Shown here: in pieces, positions 25,529-35,282 of the stretch
Numbering within the stretch: position 1 is the first letter of the stretch
Layout of the letters: each line of letters starts with the position of its first letter
Assembly (NCBI RefSeq): GCF_030732225.1
Contig: NZ_CP132230.1
Coordinates: 2,041,001-2,105,000, forward strand
From: Streptococcus iniae
GTDB taxonomy: Bacteria > Bacillota > Bacilli > Lactobacillales > Streptococcaceae
Length of the DNA: 64,000 nt
Direction: 5' to 3'
Made by a program: the position numbers and the translations under genes
The notes under the pieces: model-generated
The model's database searches: none
What the model was told of the DNA's origin: nothing
The model's input: the letters and a program-made list of their open reading frames with translations, nothing else

Positions 25529-26396
25529 GCCCAACGGTTTTGAGGTTTCCTTTACAAGCCCCTACCCTCAAACCACTGTTAAAGAATTGCTTGAGGAATA
25601 TCTCTTAATCCCACGCAAAATTCGGCATTTTTTGCGCACCAAAAAGCATCTACGCATCAACAATGAGCTGGTTAACTGGCAAAGTCCGGTTAAGACCGGA
25701 GATAACATTAGCCTCTTTTTTGACCAAGACGACTACCCTCTTAAGGACATCCCCAAAGGAGATGCTGCTCTTGTTGACTGTCTCTACGAGGATGACCATC
25801 TTATTGTGGTTAACAAAGTTGAAGGCATGAAAAGTCACGGCAATGCTCCTGGTGAGATAGCCTTATTGAATCACGTGTCTGCTTATATTGGACAAACTGC
25901 CTATATCATTCATCGCCTTGATATGGAAACAAGTGGTGCTATTGTCTTTGCTAAAAACCCATTTATTTTACCCATTATGAATCAACTTTTAGAAAAAAGA
26001 CAGATTCATCGGGAATATTGGGCTTTGGTTGATGGGCATTTGGAGCAAAAAGACCTTACTTATCGGCAAGCTATCGGCAGACATCGGTCTGACCGTAGAA
26101 AACGGGTGGTAGACCTAAAAAATGGACAAAGGGCAATAACGCATGTTAGCCGTCTGAAATCTTATGCAAACAAGCAGACATTGATTAATTGTCAGCTAGA
26201 TACAGGGCGTACCCATCAAATTAGGGTTCATCTCTCTTATAATGGGCACCCTATTGTAGGGGATCCTCTTTACCATAAATTTAGCAGCTCACGCCTTATG
26301 CTTCACGCCCATCGTCTCAGCTTCACCCACCCCTTAACCCTCAAAAAAATGAGTCTTGAGGCGACTTCACAAACATTTGAAAATGGACTTCCTTAG
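25512..26396 (+). CDS. RluA/RluD-family pseudouridine synthase
   Basis: About 294 residues. The catalytic motif HRLDMETSGAIVFAK, with the active-site Asp, is followed by the QLDTGRTHQIRVHLSYNGHPIVGDPLY segment, both diagnostic of the RluA family, which isomerises uridine in rRNA or tRNA. An S4-like N-terminal region (TTVKELLEEYLLIPRKIRHFLRTKKHLRIN) is present. The frame is open further upstream, but an ATG at 25512 inside the preceding small gene gives the expected N-terminus. Its stop codon lies inside a 26-bp hairpin repeat. Confidence 0.88.
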   Translation: MKIKNKPNGFEVSFTSPYPQTTVKELLEEYLLIPRKIRHFLRTKKHLRINNELVNWQSPVKTGDNISLFFDQDDYPLKDIPKGDAALVDCLYEDDHLIVVNKVEGMKSHGNAPGEIALLNHVSAYIGQTAYIIHRLDMETSGAIVFAKNPFILPIMNQLLEKRQIHREYWALVDGHLEQKDLTYRQAIGRHRSDRRKRVVDLKNGQRAITHVSRLKSYANKQTLINCQLDTGRTHQIRVHLSYNGHPIVGDPLYHKFSSSRLMLHAHRLSFTHPLTLKKMSLEATSQTFENGLP

Positions 26397-26406
26397 AAGC
26401 CCATTT
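26381..26406. repeat. 26-bp hairpin repeat, copy 1
   Basis: Identical over 26 bases with 26584-26609. Each copy is self-complementary (AAATGG-CTTC pairing with GAAG-CCATTT). This copy contains the stop codon of the pseudouridine synthase. It can also pair its AAAATGGACTT with AAGTCCATTTT at 26420-26430. Confidence 0.75.
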
Positions 26407-26450
26407 CAGATTGAAGAAAAAGTCCATTTTGGGCAATTTTCTTCAATCTG
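26407..26450 (+). terminator. Terminator of the pseudouridine synthase gene
   Basis: A perfect 14-bp inverted repeat (CAGATTGAAGAAAA / TTTTCTTCAATCTG) followed by TTTTCTTTT. Confidence 0.85.
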
Positions 26451-26583
26451 TTTTCTTTTACTTGAAATTAAAAAAACACATGGAACCACTGTTATAACAG
26501 TATTTCTATGAGTTTGAATTATGTGGTAGTCAACCTTTAAACTAACAATTTTTCTATCAATAAGAGGGTTTGTCTACGTTCTG

Positions 26584-26609
26584 AAATGGACTTCCTTAGA
26601 AGCCCATTT
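26584..26609. repeat. 26-bp hairpin repeat, copy 2
   Basis: Second copy of the 26-bp self-complementary repeat, 3 bases beyond the stop codon of the TcaA-like gene, which converges on it. The 177 bases between the copies contain the terminator and no recognisable gene. Placement at both convergent gene ends suggests a terminator or transcript-end role. Confidence 0.7.
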
Positions 26610-26611
26610 TC

Positions 26612-28249
26612 TTATTGTTTTTTCATGCTAAATCCGGAAGCAGGTTTGTTAAAATCAAAGTCTGATTGACTACCTGTCTGCCAAATAACTGGGGTTAAAC
26701 TATTACCATCAAGGTGAACACCTTGGGTATATTTAACGCCGCTACCGCCAACTCCACCACCAATAATCATGATTGAACCTGACACTTCTTGCTCAAAGAA
26801 CAATTGGTAATTGTGATTGCCTCTATCTTCAAACTTGACGACTTTAGCGGTCATGGTTTCATCTTTACGCTTAGGGTCTTTGTAATCTGTCTTGCGAGTG
26901 ACAGTGCCATCTTCTGAGATTGTAAGGGTATAGATGGTATTATCCTTATCCAATACCCAAGTTCCTACACTGCCTTCTGGAACAAGAGCAGGTGGTTTGA
27001 CCTGATTAGTTTCACCAGTCACCGTAATATTTTTAGTTCCAGATTGGCTAACAAGATAATGGTTCCCTGATTTCTTAAGGGTCACTTTACCATTCAGGTC
27101 TTGTGTGATATTTCCAGCTGTTTTTTTATCAGGATCTGTTTCAGCGCTATAACCAAAAACATAAGTTGCCGAGAAGTCCAGAAGGTAACTTTCCTTACCA
27201 ACTTGCGTCATATTATTAAGGACAATATTTGGAATAGCAAGACTTGAAGCCCTTCTTGAATCTGTTTCTAGTTTGGCCTTGATACTGTCTTTCAAGCCCT
27301 TGTAAAAGACATTGTCAACCCCATTTTCAAACACATCATTAAGCGTTGCAGGGTCCTTTCGACTACTTGTATAGGCCATCAGCTGATTAAAAGCAGCAAT
27401 GAGGTATTCCCCAGCTTTTTGCTGTTCGAGTAAGTTGTCAACATTAAGCTCAACATTAGCCCCTTCTGCAACTTTTGATAGACGAGCCTTTTTGGACAGG
27501 AGGTCACCATCCATAAATTTCTTTTTAACATATACCTGCGAAGCATCCGTTATTGGGTAATCAACAACCTTGTATTCCCCTTCTCTTAACGTTCCTACAC
27601 GGCTGTCGTCAAAATAGAGTTCCCCGTCTTTGAGGTTACTAGTCACAGTAAAATTCTTAAAAGTAACTGTTAAATCAATCACCTTACTCTGACCATCATA
27701 TTTTCTACTAACTTCAATCTTACGGTCTTTATACATACCATCTAAACTTGCAGTATAATCCGAAATAGGGAGACGTTTAAGATCAGTTGTAAACTGTTCA
27801 GAAGTGCTAACAGTAACCTTCTTGCGATTCAATAAAATATCCACATCTGGCACATTGGTTTTAATGGTTAAGGCCATTGGCTTAACTGCAATACGATAGT
27901 CTGGGAAAATAAAAAATTTGCGTCCCACCGATTTGACATAGACATCATCATTAGCTGTTGCTTTTTTCAATTCTGTTGCTAATTCTTCACGCTGTGATTT
28001 GTCTAAAATATCGAAATTAGTGTACCTAGCTTCGTCATTTGTTATTTGTTCATTATTATCAGACCAAACAAGGTAGCCTTTTATATTTTCAAATGGTGTT
28101 GCTTTTTGGCTACTACGAGCTTTGACATAGCGATTAACCAAGCTAGCCTTAGAACAATAAATACCTGTAAAGACCAAGCTAATGATAAGTAATGCCGCAC
28201 AAAAACCGCCTGCTCTTTTAACCCACTTTTGATGAAAAAAAGTTCTCAT
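26612..28249 (-). CDS. Membrane-anchored extracellular protein, TcaA-like
   Basis: A 545-residue protein with a short cytoplasmic N-terminus, one transmembrane helix (about 12-33, GGFCAALLIISLVFTGIYC) and a large extracellular part. The outer part (repeated beta-rich stretches, TIKTNVPDVDILLNRKKV; then an NTF2-like region around GEYLIAAFNQLMAY) resembles TcaA/YvbJ-type proteins, linked to glycopeptide response in staphylococci. The N-terminal zinc ribbon typical of TcaA is absent. ATG 28249 has GAGG at proper spacing; the longer frame starts at TTG. Function here is unknown. Confidence 0.6.
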   Translation of the reverse strand: MRTFFHQKWVKRAGGFCAALLIISLVFTGIYCSKASLVNRYVKARSSQKATPFENIKGYLVWSDNNEQITNDEARYTNFDILDKSQREELATELKKATANDDVYVKSVGRKFFIFPDYRIAVKPMALTIKTNVPDVDILLNRKKVTVSTSEQFTTDLKRLPISDYTASLDGMYKDRKIEVSRKYDGQSKVIDLTVTFKNFTVTSNLKDGELYFDDSRVGTLREGEYKVVDYPITDASQVYVKKKFMDGDLLSKKARLSKVAEGANVELNVDNLLEQQKAGEYLIAAFNQLMAYTSSRKDPATLNDVFENGVDNVFYKGLKDSIKAKLETDSRRASSLAIPNIVLNNMTQVGKESYLLDFSATYVFGYSAETDPDKKTAGNITQDLNGKVTLKKSGNHYLVSQSGTKNITVTGETNQVKPPALVPEGSVGTWVLDKDNTIYTLTISEDGTVTRKTDYKDPKRKDETMTAKVVKFEDRGNHNYQLFFEQEVSGSIMIIGGGVGGSGVKYTQGVHLDGNSLTPVIWQTGSQSDFDFNKPASGFSMKKQ

Positions 28250-28407
28250 TTTCAACCTCTTTCTTGCAATTCTTTTATTTATTATATCAAATAATAGGCC
28301 TTTATTGCTTGTTTTTTGACATGAGTTAGGGAGAATTTTTACCCAAGAGGCCAGAAATTCTTCTAAAATTTAGATAATTTACAATATGAGAATGCATTGG
28401 AAATCAC

Positions 28408-28436
28408 TTGAATTCAACTCATAACTATCCTATAAT
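28408..28436 (+). promoter_or_regulatory. Promoter of the secreted dipeptidase gene
   Basis: TTGAAT (28408-28413), 17-base spacer, TATAAT (28431-28436). Confidence 0.78.
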
Positions 28437-28440
28437 ATTA

Positions 28441-28455
28441 TTGGAAGCGCTAACA
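28441..28455 (+). promoter_or_regulatory. cre site (CcpA) at the dipeptidase promoter
   Basis: TTGGAAGCGCTAACA matches the cre consensus WTGNAANCGNWNNCW at every fixed position. It sits over the transcription start, so glucose should repress the gene. Confidence 0.75.
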
Positions 28456-28473
28456 CTATTAGGAGGTTCTTAA

Positions 28474-29967
28474 ATGAACAAGAAACAATTTGCCTTAGGC
28501 ACGATCACCCTCTTAGGAGCACTCGGCATCCAACAGACAGCTTTGGCTTGCACTGGTTTTATTATCGGAAAAAACTTAACTGCTGATGGAACTGCACTTT
28601 ACGGTCGCACAGAAGACCTCGAACCCAACCACAACAAGACCTTCCTTGTCAGACCAGCTAAAGACAACAAGAAAGGGGATATGTGGAAAGACCAAGCTAA
28701 TGGTTTTAAATATGAATTACCAGCTCACTCTTTCAAATACACTGCCGTTCCAGATGTTACCCCTAAAGCTGGTGTCTACGATGAAGCTGGCTTTAATGAA
28801 CATGGCGTCTCTATGTCAGCAACGGTATCAGCTTCAGCTAATGATGCCATTCAAAAAGTTGATCCTTATGTTAAAGATGGTCTTGCTGAGTCATCAATGA
28901 CCAGTGTCATTCTCCCTAGCATTAAGACAGCTCGTGAAGGGGTTGAACTCATTGCTAAAATTGTTACAGAAAAGGGATCTGCTGAAGGCAATATTGTTAC
29001 TTTAGCTGATAAAGACGGCATTTGGTACATGGAAATCTTATCTGGCCACCAGTATGTAGCCATCAAATTCCCTGATGACAAATTTGCTGTTTTCCCAAAT
29101 ACCTTCTACCTTGGCCATGTTAACTTTGAAGATAAGGAAAACACCATTGCTTCAGAGGATGTTCAAGTTATCGCTAAGAAAGCCAAAACGTATAAGGAAG
29201 TTGATGGCCAATTCCATATTGCACAATCATATAATCCTAAAATGAGTGATGCCAATCGTTCTCGGGTATTTTCCGGAATCAAATCCATTGACCCTGATGC
29301 TAAAGTTACTTACAAGGATGATAATTATGAGTTACTTCAAAGCACTGACAAAAAATTGACTTTAGAAGACGCTATGGCCTTACAACGTAACCGATTTGAA
29401 GGTCTGGATTTAAAACCTTTAGACCAAATGGAGCTTGATGGCAAAGGGAAACCAAAATCCAAAGATGCTGTTAAAGGCTATGCCTACCCTATTTCAAACC
29501 AAAATGTCATGGAAGCTCACATCTTCCAGCTTAAAGAAGAAATGCCTGCTGAATTAGGTGGTGGTGTCATGTGGTTATCTATTGGTAGCCCACGAAATGC
29601 ACCGTATTTGCCATACTTAGCTAATATTACAGACACTTACTCCGCTTACAAAGAAAAGAGTACTAAATACAATAAAGACTCTTGGTATTGGACAATTTCG
29701 CACATCAATGATATCCTTGCTGCCCATCCAAAAAAATATGGAAATCACATCATCGATGAGATTAAAGCGCTCGAAAAAACTTGGATGACCGAGCAAGATA
29801 AAAGCAATCAGGAATTAACCGAATTGGTTAAAACAGATCCTAAAGCTGCTGCTGAAAAAGCAACAAATTCCTCAAAAGAACGAGCAGAAAAAACATTTAA
29901 ACGCCTTAAAGAAATTGAAGCAAAATTAGTAAAAGAAACTTCTAAAAAAGCTAAGAAAGCCAACTGA
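28474..29967 (+). CDS. pepD: Secreted C69-family dipeptidase
   Basis: A 497-residue Ntn-hydrolase dipeptidase. A signal peptide (MNKKQFALGTITLLGALGIQQTALA) ends directly before C26 of CTGFIIGKNLTADG; in family C69 this cysteine is the N-terminal nucleophile, so signal cleavage would itself activate the enzyme. A charged, Lys-rich C-terminus (about 455-497) may keep it on the cell surface. AGGAGG precedes the ATG. It has its own promoter and a cre site. Dipeptide supply for an amino-acid-auxotrophic organism is the likely role. Confidence 0.88.
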   Translation: MNKKQFALGTITLLGALGIQQTALACTGFIIGKNLTADGTALYGRTEDLEPNHNKTFLVRPAKDNKKGDMWKDQANGFKYELPAHSFKYTAVPDVTPKAGVYDEAGFNEHGVSMSATVSASANDAIQKVDPYVKDGLAESSMTSVILPSIKTAREGVELIAKIVTEKGSAEGNIVTLADKDGIWYMEILSGHQYVAIKFPDDKFAVFPNTFYLGHVNFEDKENTIASEDVQVIAKKAKTYKEVDGQFHIAQSYNPKMSDANRSRVFSGIKSIDPDAKVTYKDDNYELLQSTDKKLTLEDAMALQRNRFEGLDLKPLDQMELDGKGKPKSKDAVKGYAYPISNQNVMEAHIFQLKEEMPAELGGGVMWLSIGSPRNAPYLPYLANITDTYSAYKEKSTKYNKDSWYWTISHINDILAAHPKKYGNHIIDEIKALEKTWMTEQDKSNQELTELVKTDPKAAAEKATNSSKERAEKTFKRLKEIEAKLVKETSKKAKKAN

Positions 29968-30200
29968 GGAACAAAACCAGAAGCACCTGACATCTATCAG
30001 GTGCTTCTTAGGAGGTTATGAGAAACTAAGCCAATAACTACTGGCTAAATTTCTGTTTTAGGGATAGATTAAGAATAAGGTCTAAGACTTAAAAAAAGCT
30101 TAACGAAAACATCTAATCTATCTTATAACTTAATTAAGCCTTTTTTAAGCTTTATAAGACATAATATAAGCATCCTAAAACTTTTCTTTTTCATAATCTC

Positions 30201-30235
30201 AAACCAAGCTCGGAGAATTCCAAGCTTGGTTTTTG
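30201..30235 (+). terminator. Terminator downstream of the dipeptidase gene
   Basis: AAACCAAGCT / AGCTTGGTTT with a 12-base loop, followed by TTTT. An additional hairpin without T-run (AGAAGCACCTGA / TCAGGTGCTTCT, 29979-30008) lies just after the stop codon. The stretch between them holds no gene. Confidence 0.75.
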
Positions 30236-30247
30236 ACTGTCAGCACT

Positions 30248-30278
30248 AAAAAAATCAGACACTCGGTCTGATTTTTTT
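30248..30278 (-). terminator. Terminator of the broken metalloprotease gene
   Basis: Perfect stem AAAAAAATCAGAC / GTCTGATTTTTTT with a 5-base loop, overlapping the stop codon at 30277. Confidence 0.85.
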
Positions 30279-33020
30279 AGTTTTTTTCTTTTTTGAAAAA
30301 GCTAGCTGCCATTCCAAATAATAAACTACTTGTTACCAGCGTTAGCAATAATGAATCTTTTTCTCCTGCTACTGGAAGTTCTTGGTTTTTCACTGTTGGT
30401 GTCGCCATTTCTGCCACAGCTGCTAGTCTTACTTTAGGGGCTACTTGGTTTTTAGTTTCTGTAACGACTGTTTCCCCAGCTTCTTCTATGGCTTGAGGAG
30501 TCTCAACTTTTTCGGGTTCCACAACAAGTGGCAGCTCCTTAGTTCCCACCGCAATCACTGTATTTTGTGCTGCAATAACAAGAGGTTCCGAATATAAAAT
30601 GGCTTCGAAATGACTGTCAGCACCTGCTTCAACAAAATGATAAGATACTAAAGCTTCCGTTGAACGCCCATCTTGACCTTCAAAAACGGTTACTTGCTTA
30701 CCTTTATCAAGGCTAGCATCCTCTATATAATTAACGCCTTTTGCGATATGCGTGACACGGTCGCTTCCAATACGATAGTGTACAATCATCGGACGCATTT
30801 CAGCAAGGATTGTCTTTGTGGTTTGTGAAGTTATTTCTCCTGTTACAGAATCAACCTGATAACTTGTAACAGATTGCTCTAATCCATCAAGACCTTGATC
30901 AATCACTTTAACTTCCCATTGCGCTATACTATCATCCGAAACTTCTTGATAGACAACTGTTCTTACAAGCACTTTATCTGTCACTTGAGGTTTAGTGCCT
31001 TTTGTAATGATTTGGTTTTCAACAGGGATTGATAAGATAATAGTATCTGTTGCCACTAGCTGATTGTTACTGTCTAGTGAATAGGTTCTACGACTGGTTT
31101 CTTGACCATTAGTACCTGATTGAATCCTATCTGTTTGCCCACTTGGGTCATAGGCCATGGTTTCGTCTCCAACATAAATGGTCTTATAGACTGTTGTTTT
31201 TGTTGTTTCCTCTGGTTTAGCCCCATAAATAACTTGACCATTAACTGGCAGTTTTGTTTCTGTGAGGGTGCTATATGGCAAAACGGTTGCTGTTCTAGGA
31301 TATTCAAAAAGTCTATTGTAGAGCCCTGCAAAGTAGTATTCACTCTGAGCAAATGGGCTATAGCCTCCACTTTGAACCGAGTAGGCATCTCCGTTTGAAG
31401 AAGCCTGATACATGGTATAGGGCTTGTTAAAGAAACGGTGCATAAGGTACTGACTAAAGCCCTCAGCAAAAGCTTCTTCTGAGTTATCACGATAATATGA
31501 CCAAACATTTGGCTGATCAAAATAAGTGTGGTAAACGTCTAAAAATTCTTTAGTGTCTGAGAATCCCATAACACTCGTTAATTCATTGTCAGTATTATTA
31601 TCAACGGCTTCTGTGTAAATGCCACTCTTATAATCAATGATATGGGTCAATTCATGAAGCACTGTTGCCAACAATTCTGTTGTATCTGCCGTATATTTCA
31701 GCTCAATACTACGGTCTGCTGAACTAGCAAGACCCAAGGTTGTCTCACCATATCCTGGAATAACACCATCATAAATAATAACTGTTGTTAAGACACGGCG
31801 AATCTCCTCAGGCAAAGTCTGTAGACGTGCTTCAAAGTCTGCTTTTTGTTCTTGAGGCATGCTTGTGTGACTATAATCAAAATCAGTTGCAACAGTGTCT
31901 TTGTAATTATTATAGCGTTGCGTCAAGGACTGAAATTGGCTCTCAATCATTTTCATATCATTGACTTGTTCGCTAGTCATAACACCTAATGCAGTCAGCT
32001 GCTTTTCTGCCTCTTTAGCCCTCAAGTAATCTGCTTTTATATCTGCATACATAGCATCTGTAATGACATTACTATTGTTATATCTCAAATAATCATCTGC
32101 CTCTGCTATCAAATCAATTGGAACAATAGTGTTAGCTGAATCTTCTGCTGAGGTTGTCCATAAATCTTCTTTTGAACTCTGAAGCAAACGTGAATAAAAA
32201 GCTGCATCATCTGACAAACCCAAAATACGACGAAGTTCAGTATTAGCAGGGTCCATCATCTCACTTGTTACTTTACGGATAACAGATTGCCTTGTTGTCG
32301 TACCATCTGGATTCGTTGTCGTAACAGTTTCTTGTAGAAGGTATTCGCTGAACTGATTCAATTCACGAATAGTTGATTCTGACAACTCATAATCAGCTGT
32401 CGCCTTTGGCATAGCAACAAATAAATCATTAATAACCAGACGGTCACTTGGCAAAGCCTTGGTCTGATCAATGTGGTAAAAATTGCTATCACTCCACTTG
32501 TAGTCCTCTGAAGTCACCGCATCACTAACCGGCGCTGTCGATTTTGTCTCAATGTGATAGGTTGTCTTTGTTACTGTGGAACCGTCCACAGGGTTAATCA
32601 CGAGATTATCACCATAAGCTTTACTCGTATCAAGACTGTAAACTGTTTCTGCCTTTATTGTTTCCGTTACAACAGTCGTTTCCTTTGTTCCTAAAACAAT
32701 AACCGTTTCAGTAGGCTCAATCCGTTGAACTGTCGTCTTTCCATCTGCTGTAGTTGTGTATGTGTTTGAACAGCGCTATAACCAACCTCTTGGGCAGGCT
32801 CATCAACATAGCGAATTGGACTCTTGATAACCGTCTCAGTCACAAGAGGTTGTGCCACAGCAGGATCACTTGCAACCACTAGCCCCGAGTCAGCAACAGA
32901 AGAACCTTGAATTTCCTCAGCACTAACAAAACCTGTTGTTAATAGAACTCCCAATAAGACACTACCAACCCCTAATACCGTTTTTCGAATACTAAAAATG
33001 TGCTTTCTTTCTTTAAACAT
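30277..33020 (-). pseudogene. Frameshifted YSIRK/G5 surface metalloprotease, lethal-factor (ATLF)-like
   Basis: Two adjoining frames encode one surface protein. The N-terminal part (start at 33020 or 33032) has a YSIRK-type signal (FSIRKTVLGVGSVLLGVLL) and starts a G5-like domain, then leaves frame near 32752-32764 and stops at 32691. The next frame continues the G5 sequence (TTADGKTTVQRIEPTETVIV) and encodes a metalloprotease domain with HELTH (near 31650) and a downstream E in SEEAFAEGFSQYL, resembling the anthrax-lethal-factor C-terminal fold shared with Pro-Pro endopeptidases. Further G5-like repeats and a C-terminal LPVAG sorting signal with membrane segment and KKEKN tail follow. Adding one base restores about 918 codons. 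It is a real mutation, a phase switch or a sequence error. Confidence 0.8.
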
Positions 33021-33069
33021 ATCCCTCAACATCCCCTCTTCATAACTCCATTTATTAGTTAGTTTATTG

Positions 33070-33097
33070 ATTGTATCATATCAATTCCTAATCTCAA
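33070..33097 (-). promoter_or_regulatory. Promoter of the surface metalloprotease gene
   Basis: Minus strand TTGAGA (33092-33097), 16-base spacer, TACAAT (33070-33075). Its intactness suggests recent inactivation of the gene, if inactivated. Confidence 0.65.
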
Positions 33098-33133
33098 AGC
33101 ATTTTGTCAGAATTTTCTTTTTTTATGATAAAA

Positions 33134-33163
33134 AATCGAGCCTCCCAAAAGGGAAGCTCGATT
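33134..33163 (-). terminator. groESL terminator
   Basis: Minus-strand AATCGAGCTTCCC, TTTT loop, GGGAGGCTCGATT, then T-run. Confidence 0.88.
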
Positions 33164-33190
33164 AGCTTTAATTCACTTTTTAAGTGTTTA

Positions 33191-34837
<1,647 letters not shown>

Positions 34838-34850
34838 TTACCGATCTATT

Positions 34851-35141
34851 TTATTTTGAGATAATTGCTAGAATATCAGATTCACGAACCAATGTAACAT
34901 TTTCATCATCAACAGTAAGGGCAAGGCCATGACCATTTTCAATCAAAACACGGTCTCCTACTTGAACTGATGAAGGCACAACTTCTCCTGTAATAGTACG
35001 CATACCTGTTTCACTGACGGCTAAAACAGTTGCTTGTCTTGTTGCTTCATGGTGTCCGCTGGCAAGGACAAAACCACCAACCGTTTGTTCTTTATCTTGA
35101 TCAACTTTAACGAGAACACGGTCTCCTAAGGGTTTTAACAT
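34851..35141 (-). CDS. groES: 10 kDa co-chaperonin GroES
   Basis: A 96-residue heptameric lid for GroEL; starts [14 protein letters not shown]. The frame opens 5 codons earlier, but GGAGG lies correctly before the ATG at 35141. First gene of the groESL operon, downstream of one CIRCE operator. Confidence 0.97.
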   Translation of the reverse strand: MLKPLGDRVLVKVDQDKEQTVGGFVLASGHHEATRQATVLAVSETGMRTITGEVVPSSVQVGDRVLIENGHGLALTVDDENVTLVRESDILAIISK

Positions 35142-35178
35142 GATTACTACCTCCATTAAATGAAATTTTAAGTTATTT

Positions 35179-35205
35179 TTAGCACTCGCTATTAAAGAGT
35201 GCTAA
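35179..35205. promoter_or_regulatory. CIRCE operator (HrcA binding)
   Basis: Perfect TTAGCACTC-N9-GAGTGCTAA inverted repeat between the groES promoter and start codon. HrcA bound here represses groESL until heat shock. Confidence 0.97.
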
Positions 35206-35216
35206 ATCTGTTTACT

Positions 35217-35244
35217 ATTTTATCACTCGTTTAAAAATAGTCAA
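35217..35244 (-). promoter_or_regulatory. groESL promoter
   Basis: Minus strand TTGACT (35239-35244), 16-base spacer, TAAAAT (35217-35222), with CIRCE starting about 12 bases downstream. Confidence 0.8.
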
Positions 35245-35248
35245 GAAA

Positions 35249-35277
35249 AAAGAGCTTAGTTTTTCACTAAACTCTTT
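35249..35277 (-). terminator. ctsR-clpC terminator
   Basis: Minus-strand AAAGAGTTTAGT / ACTAAGCTCTTT with one mismatch, followed by TTTTC. It separates clpC from groES. Confidence 0.78.
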
Positions 35278-35282
35278 GATTG

